Positions 45,741-53,072 of a DNA stretch of 64,000 bases are shown one piece after another. Source of the DNA: JBFMFH01 sp964481395 (GTDB lineage: Bacteria > Acidobacteriota > Vicinamibacteria > Vicinamibacterales > JAKQTR01); contig CAYZYG010000007.1 of NCBI GenBank assembly GCA_964481395.1, positions 1-64,000 on the forward strand, read 5' to 3'. The translations under genes and the position numbers were made by a program. The notes beneath the pieces were generated by a model. It was not told the DNA's origin. It ran no database searches and worked only from the letters and a program-made list of their open reading frames with translations. How positions within the stretch are numbered: position 1 is the first letter of the stretch; each line of letters begins with the position of its first letter.

Positions 45741-48700
45741 TCAGTACCCGAGATTCGGCCCGAGCCAGCGCTCCGCTTCTTCGACGGTGATGCCTTTGCG
45801 CGCCGCGTAGGACTCGACCTGGTCGCGGCCGACGCGGCCGACCGTGAAGTAGCGGGCGTGCGGGCTCGCGAAGTACAGGCCGCTCACGCTGGCCGGCGGG
45901 GTCATGGCGCACGACTCGGTCAGAGCGAGGCCGACGCGTGTCGCGCCAAGCAGATCGAACAGCCGCCGCTTCTCGCTGTGATCCGGGCACGCGGGATAGC
46001 CGTAGGCCGGCCGGATGCCGCGGAAGCGCTCGTCGATCAGTTCGTCGGGCGACCAGGCGCCTTCGCCCTCGTAGCCCCACTCCCGACGCACGCGGGCGTG
46101 CAGGTACTCGGCAAACGCCTCGGCCAGGCGATCCGCCAGGGCCTTCACCATGATGACGTGGTAGTCGTCGTGCGCCGCCGAGAAGCCCGCTACGAGCTTG
46201 TCGGTGCCGAGGCCGGCCGTTACCGCGAACGCGCCGACGTAGTCGTGGCGGCCGCTGTTCGCGGGCGCGACGAAGTCGGCCAGCGACAGGTGCGGCCGGG
46301 TCTCGTCGAGCGCTTCCTGCTGGCGCAGCATGGGGAACCGCGCGAGGACGCCGCGCCGCGTGTCGTCGGCGAAGAGCAGGATGTCGTCTCCGTCGCTCGC
46401 CGCGGGCCAGAAGCCGTAGACGCCACGAGCCGTGAGGGACGCGTCGGCGGCGATGACGTCGAGCATCGTGCGCCCGTGCGTGTGGAGGTCGCGGGCCGCG
46501 GCGCCGTACTCCGGGTGCTGGAGGATACCCGGGTAGCGTCCCTTGAGGCCCCACGCCGTGAAGAAGAACGTCCAGTCGATGTAGGGAATCAGATCCCGAA
46601 CGCCGACCTCGTCCACGACACGGCGGCCGGTAAAGGCCGGGACGGGAAGCGGTTCCTGCGCCCAGTCGATGGCGAGCCGGCGCGCCTGGGCCTCGGCGTG
46701 CGGGCGCAGGGGACGCTCCTGGCGGGCGCCGAACTTCGCGCGCAGGTCTTCCTGATCCCGGCGGTTCGCCTGGTCGAACGCCTCCCGCTGCTGCTCGCTC
46801 AGCAGACTCGACACCACGTCCACCACCCGCGACGCGTCGGGCACGTAGACGGTCGGCTGGCGGTACGCGGGCGCGATCTTCACCGCGGTGTGCTGCCGGC
46901 TGGTGGTAGCGCCGCCGATGAGCAGGGGCACGCGCAGGTTCCGCCGGTCCATCTCTGCGGCCACATGCACCATCTCGTCGAGCGACGGCGTGATGAGGCC
47001 GCTCAAGCCGACGAGATCGGCCCGCTCGTCGATGGCGGTGCGGATGATCCGCTCGGCCGGGACCATCACGCCGAGATCCACGATCCGGTAGTTGTTGCAG
47101 CCGAGCACGACGCCGACAATGTTCTTGCCGATGTCGTGCACGTCGCCCTTGACGGTGGCGAGGACGATGGTACCGCGATCGCGTGCGGCGTCGCCGGACG
47201 TCCGCTTCTCCTCCTCCATGAAGGGTTCGAGGTAGGCGACCGCGCGCTTCATGGCGCGCGCGCTCTTGACGACCTGGGGCAGGAACATCTTCCCGGCGCC
47301 GAACAGGTCGCCGACGATCTTCATGCCCTCCATCAGCGGCCCTTCGATGACGTCCAGGGGCCTGCCCAGCTTGGCCCGAGCCTCCTCCGTGTCCGCCTCG
47401 ATGAAATCGACGACGCCGTGCACGAGCGCGTGTGCGAGGCGTGATTCGACCGTGCCCTCGCGCCAGGCGAGATCGGCACCGCGCTTCTGGGCTTCGCCCT
47501 TCACCGTCTCTGCGAACCGGACCAGGCGCTCGGTCGCGTCCGGCCTCCGGTTGAAGATCAGGTCTTCGACGTGTTCGCGCAGCTCCGCCGGGATGTCCTC
47601 GTACACGGCGAGCTGCCCGGCGTTCACGATGCCCATGTCGAGGCCGGCGCGGATGGCGTGATACAGGAACGCCGCGTGCATGGCCTCGCGGACGACGTCG
47701 TTGCCGCGGAAGGCGAAGGAGAGATTCGAGATCCCGCCGCTGACCTTGGCTCCAGGACAGGTGGCCTTGAGGATCCGCGTGGCTTCGATGAAGTTCACGC
47801 CGTAGTCGGCGTGCTCGTCCAGGCCGGTACCGATGGCGAGGACGTTCGGATCGAGCACGATGTCCAGCGGGTCGAACCCGGCCTCGCGGGTCACCAGCCC
47901 GTACGCCCGCTGCAGGATCTGCACCTTGCGGTCCACGGTGTCCGCCTGGCCGGTCTCGTCGAAGGCCATCACGACGGCGCCTGCGCCGTACCGGCGAATG
48001 AGCCGCGCCTTGTGCAGGAAGTCCGCCTCTCCTTCCTTCAGGCTGATCGAGTTGACGATGGACTTGCCTTGAATGGCCTGCAGCCCGGCCTCGATCACGG
48101 ACCACTTCGAGCTGTCGATCATGACGGGCAGGCGGGCGATCTCGGGCTCCGTCGCGATGTAGTGGAGGAACTCCGTCATCGCGGCCTCGGAATCGAGCAG
48201 CGCCTCGTCCATGTTGACGTCGAGGACGTTGGCGCCGCCGCGGACCTGATCCAGGGCCACGTCGGCTGCCTCCGCAAGCTTGCGCTCCTTGATGAGGCGG
48301 CGGAACCGCGCCGAGCCGGAGACGTTCGTCCGCTCGCCGATCATGATGAAGTTGCTCTCGGGGCGGATGGTCAGGGGCTCGAGGCCGGAATACTGCGAGT
48401 AGCTCGGGATCCGGGATCCGGGATCCGGGATCCGGGAAGAGCGCGGAGGAATGGCGCGGACGGCTTCGGCGATGGCGCGGATATGGTCGGGCGTCGTGCC
48501 GCAGCAGCCGCCGACGATGTCGACGAGGCCCGCGCGGGCGAACTCGGCGATGAGCGCCGCCGTGTCGGCCGGCTGCTCGTCGTACTGGCCGAACGCGTTC
48601 GGGAGGCCCGCGTTGGGATAGCACGAGACGAAGCACGGAGCGATCTGTTCAAGATCGACGAGGTGCGGACGCATCTCGCGGGCGCCGAGCGCGCAGTTGA

Positions 48701-49439
48701 TCCCGACGCTGAAGGGCCGGGCGTGGGCCACCGAGATCCAGAACGCCTCGATCGTCTGGCCCGACAGCGTCCGCCCGCTCCGGTCGGTCACGGTCACGGA
48801 GATCATCACCGGGACGCGGGATCCGCGCGCCTCGAAGACCTCCTCGATGGCGACCAGCGCGGCCTTGGCGTTGAGCGTGTCGAAGATGGTCTCGACCAGG
48901 AGCAGGTGGCACCCACCATCGAGAAGACCGCGGGCCTGCTCGGCATAGGCGCCACGGACCTCGGCGAAGCTCACCGCGCGATAAGCCGGGTTGTTGACGT
49001 CAGGCGACAGCGACAGGGTCCGGTTCGTGGGGCCGAAGGCGCCGGCCACGAAGCGCGGGCGATCCGGCGTGCGGGTTGTCCACTCGTCGGTGGCTCGACG
49101 CGCCAGGCGCGCGGCCTCGACGTTCAGCTCGTACACGATGGACTCGAGGCCGTAGTCGGCCTGCGCAATCGCGGTCCCGTTGAAGGTGCTGGTCTCGATG
49201 ATGTCTGCGCCGGCCTCGAGGTACGCGTGGTGAATCCCGGCGATGACGTCCGGCCGCGTGAGCACGAGCAGATCGTTGTCACCCTTGAGCTCGCGCGCAT
49301 GGCCGGCGAACCGCGCCCCGCGGAAGTCGGCTTCTGTGAGCCCGTGGCGCTGCACCATCGTGCCCATCGCGCCGTCGAGCACGAGGATGCGTTCCCGAAG
49401 CAGTTGCTGCAGCGTCGTGGCCGTATCGGCTGTACTCAT
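45741..49439 (-). CDS. metH: Cobalamin-dependent methionine synthase
   Basis: This 1232-residue enzyme transfers a methyl group from methyltetrahydrofolate via cobalamin to homocysteine. Domains in order: homocysteine-binding barrel (about 15-330) with zinc Cys pair GGCCGTTPD near 313; pterin barrel (about 360-620) beginning FIMIGERTNVSGS; cobalamin cap and binding domain with DVHDIGKN near 765 and SGL motif near 808; C-terminal AdoMet activation domain with RPAYGYPACPDHSEK near 1160. The linker between the first two domains is unusual: its codons are a 7-bp repeat array (48406-48437). The ATG at 49439 fits the family start. It lies ~95 bases downstream of the SahR-like regulator in the same direction. 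Confidence 0.95.
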   Translation of the reverse strand: MSTADTATTLQQLLRERILVLDGAMGTMVQRHGLTEADFRGARFAGHARELKGDNDLLVLTRPDVIAGIHHAYLEAGADIIETSTFNGTAIAQADYGLESIVYELNVEAARLARRATDEWTTRTPDRPRFVAGAFGPTNRTLSLSPDVNNPAYRAVSFAEVRGAYAEQARGLLDGGCHLLLVETIFDTLNAKAALVAIEEVFEARGSRVPVMISVTVTDRSGRTLSGQTIEAFWISVAHARPFSVGINCALGAREMRPHLVDLEQIAPCFVSCYPNAGLPNAFGQYDEQPADTAALIAEFARAGLVDIVGGCCGTTPDHIRAIAEAVRAIPPRSSRIPDPGSRIPSYSQYSGLEPLTIRPESNFIMIGERTNVSGSARFRRLIKERKLAEAADVALDQVRGGANVLDVNMDEALLDSEAAMTEFLHYIATEPEIARLPVMIDSSKWSVIEAGLQAIQGKSIVNSISLKEGEADFLHKARLIRRYGAGAVVMAFDETGQADTVDRKVQILQRAYGLVTREAGFDPLDIVLDPNVLAIGTGLDEHADYGVNFIEATRILKATCPGAKVSGGISNLSFAFRGNDVVREAMHAAFLYHAIRAGLDMGIVNAGQLAVYEDIPAELREHVEDLIFNRRPDATERLVRFAETVKGEAQKRGADLAWREGTVESRLAHALVHGVVDFIEADTEEARAKLGRPLDVIEGPLMEGMKIVGDLFGAGKMFLPQVVKSARAMKRAVAYLEPFMEEEKRTSGDAARDRGTIVLATVKGDVHDIGKNIVGVVLGCNNYRIVDLGVMVPAERIIRTAIDERADLVGLSGLITPSLDEMVHVAAEMDRRNLRVPLLIGGATTSRQHTAVKIAPAYRQPTVYVPDASRVVDVVSSLLSEQQREAFDQANRRDQEDLRAKFGARQERPLRPHAEAQARRLAIDWAQEPLPVPAFTGRRVVDEVGVRDLIPYIDWTFFFTAWGLKGRYPGILQHPEYGAAARDLHTHGRTMLDVIAADASLTARGVYGFWPAASDGDDILLFADDTRRGVLARFPMLRQQEALDETRPHLSLADFVAPANSGRHDYVGAFAVTAGLGTDKLVAGFSAAHDDYHVIMVKALADRLAEAFAEYLHARVRREWGYEGEGAWSPDELIDERFRGIRPAYGYPACPDHSEKRRLFDLLGATRVGLALTESCAMTPPASVSGLYFASPHARYFTVGRVGRDQVESYAARKGITVEEAERWLGPNLGY
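48406..48437. repeat. Heptanucleotide array inside metH
   Basis: Four exact GGGATCC units plus GGGA lie in the coding sequence. On the metH strand they read SRIPDPGSRIP in the interdomain linker. The frame is intact. Confidence 0.92.
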
Positions 49440-49441
49440 CT

Positions 49442-49468
49442 TACGAATCCCCAATCCCGAATCCCGCC
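49442..49468. repeat. Heptanucleotide array (ATCCCCA / ATCCCGA type)
   Basis: Three to four units directly upstream of the metH start, in the position of its untranslated leader. Confidence 0.7.
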
Positions 49469-49530
49469 CTTCGATGCGGCTCAGGGCGGCCTGAGCGAGC
49501 GCAGGCGAGTCGAACGGCCGACTCCCGGCT
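49466..49530. repeat. Palindromic element, CCCTTCGATGCGGCTCAGGGC type
   Basis: A copy of the CCCTTCG...CTCAGGGC family followed by GCCTGAGCGAGCGCAGGCGAG lies in the gap between the regulator and metH. Its arms can form hairpins in the joint transcript. Confidence 0.55.
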
Positions 49531-49534
49531 CGCG

Positions 49535-50470
49535 TCATCCACCAGTCGCGGGCTTCCGTCCGCTCGCGATGACGACCGTGAACGGTCCTCCGGCTCGGCG
49601 GGCGCCCAGTTGCGTCCGGACCTCCAAGAGGCCCGCGTCCGTCAGGAGGCGCCGCAGTTCTTCGTCGGCGAAGCCGAGCCAGCGGTCGCCCAGACGCTCT
49701 CTCACCCAGGTCTGATCGTGCGGCCGGAGGTCGAGCACGAGCAGCCGGCCGCCCGGTTTGAGCACGCGCGCGGCGTCATCAACCGCGGCGGCCGGCTGAA
49801 CGGCGTGGTGCAGCGCCTGCGACAGCAGCGCGACGTCCGCCGACGCGTCGGCCAGCGGCAGACGCGCGAACTCGCCTCGCTTCCAGGTGATATTCGTCAC
49901 GCCCCGTCTGGCGGCCAGCTCGCGCGCCTTTCGGAGCACGGCCGCCGACCGATCCACGGCGACCACGTGCCTGGCCCACGCGGCCGTTTCGATCGTCAGG
50001 TACCCCTCGCCGCAGCCGACATCGACGACATCGAGGGGCGGCAGCAGGTGGCCCAGCGCCCGGGCCCACGCGGCCCAGCTGCGGCCGGGGACGAGCTGGC
50101 CGGCTTCGATTCCGTGCGCATCGAAGTTTTCGCGACGCGTCCGCCGCACTTCCTCGAGCCGGGCATCGTCGGCCCGCTCAGACGGCGTCGCGGCCGGACC
50201 GGCCAGTCCGCCGGCGATCTCGGCCCACAGCGCGGCGAGCGGCGCGGGGGGGGCGTCAGCGAGGCGGTAGTACGTGAATCCGCCTGCCGGCTCTTCCCCC
50301 ACGAGGCCGGCATCCTTGAGCAGCCCGAGGTGCCGCGAGACCCCGGACTGCGCGATACCCAGGACCTGCGTCAATTCGGTCACGTTGAGGCGCTCCCGTG
50401 CCAGGAGGCGCAGGAGCCGCAAGCGGGCTTCCTCGCCAAGCAGACGGTAGAGCGGGGCGGCCTCAATCAC
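49535..50470 (-). CDS. ArsR-family regulator fused to SAM-dependent methyltransferase (SahR-like)
   Basis: This 311-residue protein has an N-terminal ArsR winged-helix domain (about 1-90; LYRLLGEEARLRLLRLLA, VTELTQVLGIAQSGVSRHLGLLKDAGLV) and a class I methyltransferase domain (about 120-300) with VDVGCGEG as motif I. This two-domain architecture matches SahR, known in Proteobacteria as an S-adenosyl-homocysteine-responsive regulator of methionine-cycle genes such as metH. The neighbouring metH supports that role. The start is GTG at 50470 with no Shine-Dalgarno sequence. Whether the methyltransferase domain is active or only senses ligand is unknown. Confidence 0.8.
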   Translation of the reverse strand: MIEAAPLYRLLGEEARLRLLRLLARERLNVTELTQVLGIAQSGVSRHLGLLKDAGLVGEEPAGGFTYYRLADAPPAPLAALWAEIAGGLAGPAATPSERADDARLEEVRRTRRENFDAHGIEAGQLVPGRSWAAWARALGHLLPPLDVVDVGCGEGYLTIETAAWARHVVAVDRSAAVLRKARELAARRGVTNITWKRGEFARLPLADASADVALLSQALHHAVQPAAAVDDAARVLKPGGRLLVLDLRPHDQTWVRERLGDRWLGFADEELRRLLTDAGLLEVRTQLGARRAGGPFTVVIASGRKPATGG

Positions 50471-50500
50471 ATCTATGAATCTATATTAATAGATACATAA
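50471..50500 (-). promoter_or_regulatory. Operator and promoter of the regulator-metH unit
   Basis: ATCTAT-ATTA-ATAGAT (50479-50494) is an inverted repeat, with a further ATCTAT at 50471-50476. On the minus strand TATAGAT is a good -10 candidate placed so that transcription would begin at or near the GTG start. The AT-rich island is exceptional here. It suggests autoregulation and a leaderless message. Confidence 0.6.
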
Positions 50501-50510
50501 TGACAATGGG

Positions 50511-50575
50511 GCACCCGGGGCCCGGGCGCCCGGGCCTCGGGATCCGGGATCCGGGGTCCGGGATTCGGGGACGGG
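50511..50575. repeat. Heptanucleotide array (CCCGGGC / GGGATCC types)
   Basis: About nine 7-bp units run up to the TACAAT hexamer (50576-50581) that may serve as -10 box of the asparaginase-like gene. Confidence 0.78.
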
Positions 50576-50591
50576 CTACAATGCCCGGACG

Positions 50592-51074
50592 ATGATCCGG
50601 ATTCTGGTGACGGGCGGGACGTTCGACAAGTACTACGACGAGATTAACGGGCGACTGGCGTTCGGGGACACGCACCTCGCGGAGATGCTCCGCCTCGGGC
50701 GGTGCAAGGTCGACGTCTCGATTCGCACGGTCATGATGGTCGACAGCCTCGAGATGACCGACGCGGACCGGGATCTCGTTGTGCAGCACTGCCTGCAGGC
50801 TCCGGAAAGTCGGATCATCGTGACGCACGGCACGGATACGATGGTCGACACGGCCCGAACCGTCGCGGCCCGGGTGAGCGGGAAGACCGTGGTGCTGACG
50901 GGCGCGATGGTGCCGTACGCCTTCGGCAGCTCGGACGGCCTGTTCAACCTGGGCAGTGCCATTTCCTTCGCGCAGGTCCTGCCGACGGGCGTCTACGTGG
51001 CCATGAACGGGCGATGCTTCGGATGGGATCGGGTGCGGAAGAACCGGACGACGGGGGTGTTCGAGGAGGTCTGA
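50592..51074 (+). CDS. Half-length type I asparaginase-like protein
   Basis: This 160-residue protein matches only the N-terminal domain of asparaginase/glutaminase enzymes. It opens MIRILVTGGTFDK with the first catalytic Thr, and has THGTDTM with the second Thr-Asp pair, then LTGAMVP. The C-terminal domain that completes the active site of normal ~330-residue enzymes is absent. It may be an independent single-domain family rather than a broken gene, because the frame is intact and ends cleanly. Activity is uncertain. Confidence 0.8.
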   Translation: MIRILVTGGTFDKYYDEINGRLAFGDTHLAEMLRLGRCKVDVSIRTVMMVDSLEMTDADRDLVVQHCLQAPESRIIVTHGTDTMVDTARTVAARVSGKTVVLTGAMVPYAFGSSDGLFNLGSAISFAQVLPTGVYVAMNGRCFGWDRVRKNRTTGVFEEV

Positions 51075-51079
51075 CGATG

Positions 51080-51112
51080 GTCGGGAGCCGGGACCCGGGA
51101 TCCGGGAGCCGG
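51080..51112. repeat. Heptanucleotide array (GGGAGCC / GGGACCC)
   Basis: Four to five units right after the asparaginase-like gene. Confidence 0.75.
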
Positions 51113-51226
51113 TGTCCGGCCGGCTCGGCGAGCCAGCCCTGCCGTACCCCACATGGTAGGGCACGTTCAGCCTGCCGCGCCGGAGCCCGACAGGGCGAAG
51201 GCGGGCCGAACGCGCCGAAACGGTGA
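51113..51226. repeat. Compound palindromic intergenic element
   Basis: Three hairpins in a row: GGCTC-GGC-GAGCC; TGCCGTACC...GGTAGGGCA with one mismatch; and CGTTC-x-GCC...GGC-x-GAACG. It carries GAGCCCGACAGGGCGAAGGC, similar to part of the 24.2-24.5 kb element. It fills the gap before the M28 gene. Confidence 0.55.
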
Positions 51227-51288
51227 TACGAGCGGATTCTGCCAGGACCACGGCTGACGAACGGTACATAAACACAGGGGAGTGAGGC

Positions 51289-52962
51289 ATGCGCGCACGG
51301 TACGGTTGGAGCTTCGTCATCATCCTGATCATGGCGGCGGTTGCATGCTCGGGGCCGGCAGGAGAGCCCCCAGTGCCGGAGTTCAGCGAGGCGGCGATCG
51401 TCGATCACGTGAAGATTCTCGCGTCGGACGACTTCGAAGGCCGCGCGCCCGGGACCAAGGGTGAGGAGCTGACGGTCACCTACATCGCCGACCAGTTCAA
51501 GGCTGTCGGCCTGAAGCCGGGCAATCCGGACGGGACGTACTTTCAGAAGGTGCCGCTCGTGGGCATCACTCCCGACCCGTCGGCCACACTCACGTTCGCC
51601 AAGGGTGCGGACAGTCGCACGCTGAAGTTCAAGGAAGACGTGGTGGCCTGGACGAAGCGCGTGCAGGATCAGGTCTCGCTGGCGGGCTCCGACGTCGTCT
51701 TCGTCGGGTACGGTATCGAAGCGCCCGAGTACACCTGGGACGATTACAAGGGCACGGACGTCAGCGGTAAAACGCTCGTCATGCTGGTGAACGACCCGCC
51801 CGTGCCGGACCCGGCCAGCCCGGGCCAGCTCGATCCGAAGACCTTCGGCGGGAACGCGATGACGTACTACGGCCGCTGGACCTACAAGTACGAGATGGGG
51901 GCCGAGAAGAAAGCGGCGGCCGTGCTCATCGTGCACGAGACCGAGCCGGCGGCCTATCCGTTTTCCGTCGTGCAGGGGATGGGAGGCGAGCGATTCAACC
52001 TCGCGGCGCCCGACAACAACATGAGCCGCGCGGCCGTCGAGGGCTGGATCACGCGCGACCAGGCCGTTGAACTCTTCAAGATGGCGGGCCTCGACTTCGA
52101 GAAGGAGAAGACGACGGCGGCGACTCGGGACTTCAAGCCGGTTCCGATGGGTGTCACCGCGTCGATGACCATCAGGAACACGATCCGCACCATCGACTCG
52201 CGCAACGTCGTGGGCAGGCTCGACGGCAGCGACCCGGCGCTCAACGACGAGTACGTCATCTACACGGCGCACTGGGACCACTTCGGCATCGGCGATCCAG
52301 TCAACGGCGACCGCATCTACAACGGGGCGCTCGACAACGCGACCGGGGTCGGGGCGATGATCGAACTGGCCCGGGCGTTCGTGAAGCTCCCCGAGCCGCC
52401 GAAGCGATCCCTGCTGTTCCTGGCGGTGACGGCGGAAGAACAGGGGCTCCTCGGGTCCGAGTACTACGCCCGCACGCCGCTCTACCCGCTCGAGAAGACG
52501 CTGGCGGCGATCAACATGGACGGGCTCAACATCTACGGCGCCACGAGCGACCTGACGGTGGTCGGTCTCGGGCAGTCGGACCTGGACGACTACGCCACCT
52601 CGGCGGCGACGGCGCAGAACCGTGTCGTGAAGCCCGATCCGGAGCCGAGCAAGGGCGGCTACTTCCGCTCGGACCACTTCCCGTTCGCGAAGCAGGGCGT
52701 GCCGGCCATCAATGCCGGTGGCGGCAACGACTTCATCGGCAAGCCGGCCGACTACGGCAAGCAGGTGCGCGACGCCTACACGGCCCAGCACTACCACCAG
52801 CCGAGCGACGAGTACCGCCCCGACTGGAACCTGGCCGGCGCGTTGCAGGACGTGCAGATCTACTACTCGATCGGCTACCACGTCGCCAACGCGGACAAGT
52901 TCCCTGGCTGGAAGCCCGGAAGCGAGTTCAAGGCGCGGCGGGATCGGATGCTCGGGCGGTGA
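51289..52962 (+). CDS. M28-family peptidase lipoprotein with PA domain
   Basis: This 557-residue lipoprotein has a lipobox Cys near residue 20 (AAVAC). A PA-type insert lies at about 120-250. The catalytic domain holds the complete zinc set: HWDH near 330, GALDNATG near 346, TAEEQG near 383, INMDG near 408 and FRSDHFPF near 466. It probably acts as an aminopeptidase on peptides outside the cytoplasmic membrane. It precedes the tricorn homolog in the same direction, separated by one array. Confidence 0.9.
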   Translation: MRARYGWSFVIILIMAAVACSGPAGEPPVPEFSEAAIVDHVKILASDDFEGRAPGTKGEELTVTYIADQFKAVGLKPGNPDGTYFQKVPLVGITPDPSATLTFAKGADSRTLKFKEDVVAWTKRVQDQVSLAGSDVVFVGYGIEAPEYTWDDYKGTDVSGKTLVMLVNDPPVPDPASPGQLDPKTFGGNAMTYYGRWTYKYEMGAEKKAAAVLIVHETEPAAYPFSVVQGMGGERFNLAAPDNNMSRAAVEGWITRDQAVELFKMAGLDFEKEKTTAATRDFKPVPMGVTASMTIRNTIRTIDSRNVVGRLDGSDPALNDEYVIYTAHWDHFGIGDPVNGDRIYNGALDNATGVGAMIELARAFVKLPEPPKRSLLFLAVTAEEQGLLGSEYYARTPLYPLEKTLAAINMDGLNIYGATSDLTVVGLGQSDLDDYATSAATAQNRVVKPDPEPSKGGYFRSDHFPFAKQGVPAINAGGGNDFIGKPADYGKQVRDAYTAQHYHQPSDEYRPDWNLAGALQDVQIYYSIGYHVANADKFPGWKPGSEFKARRDRMLGR

Positions 52963-52963
52963 A

Positions 52964-53000
52964 GACAGGGACCGGGGATCGGGGACCGGGAACCGAGAAG
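52964..53000. repeat. Heptanucleotide array (GGGGACC / GGGGATC)
   Basis: Five units immediately after the M28 gene stop and before the tricorn homolog leader. Confidence 0.8.
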
Positions 53001-53072
53001 TCGAGTCGCGCTGCACGCGCGGCACCTTCCTTGTTCTCGGCTGTCGTCGAACATTCGAGGTGGGAGGCACTC

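Noticed and set aside
45688..48636. 982-codon minus-strand open frame
   Set aside because: Overlaps metH in another frame on the same strand; Arg- and Gly-rich with no domain.
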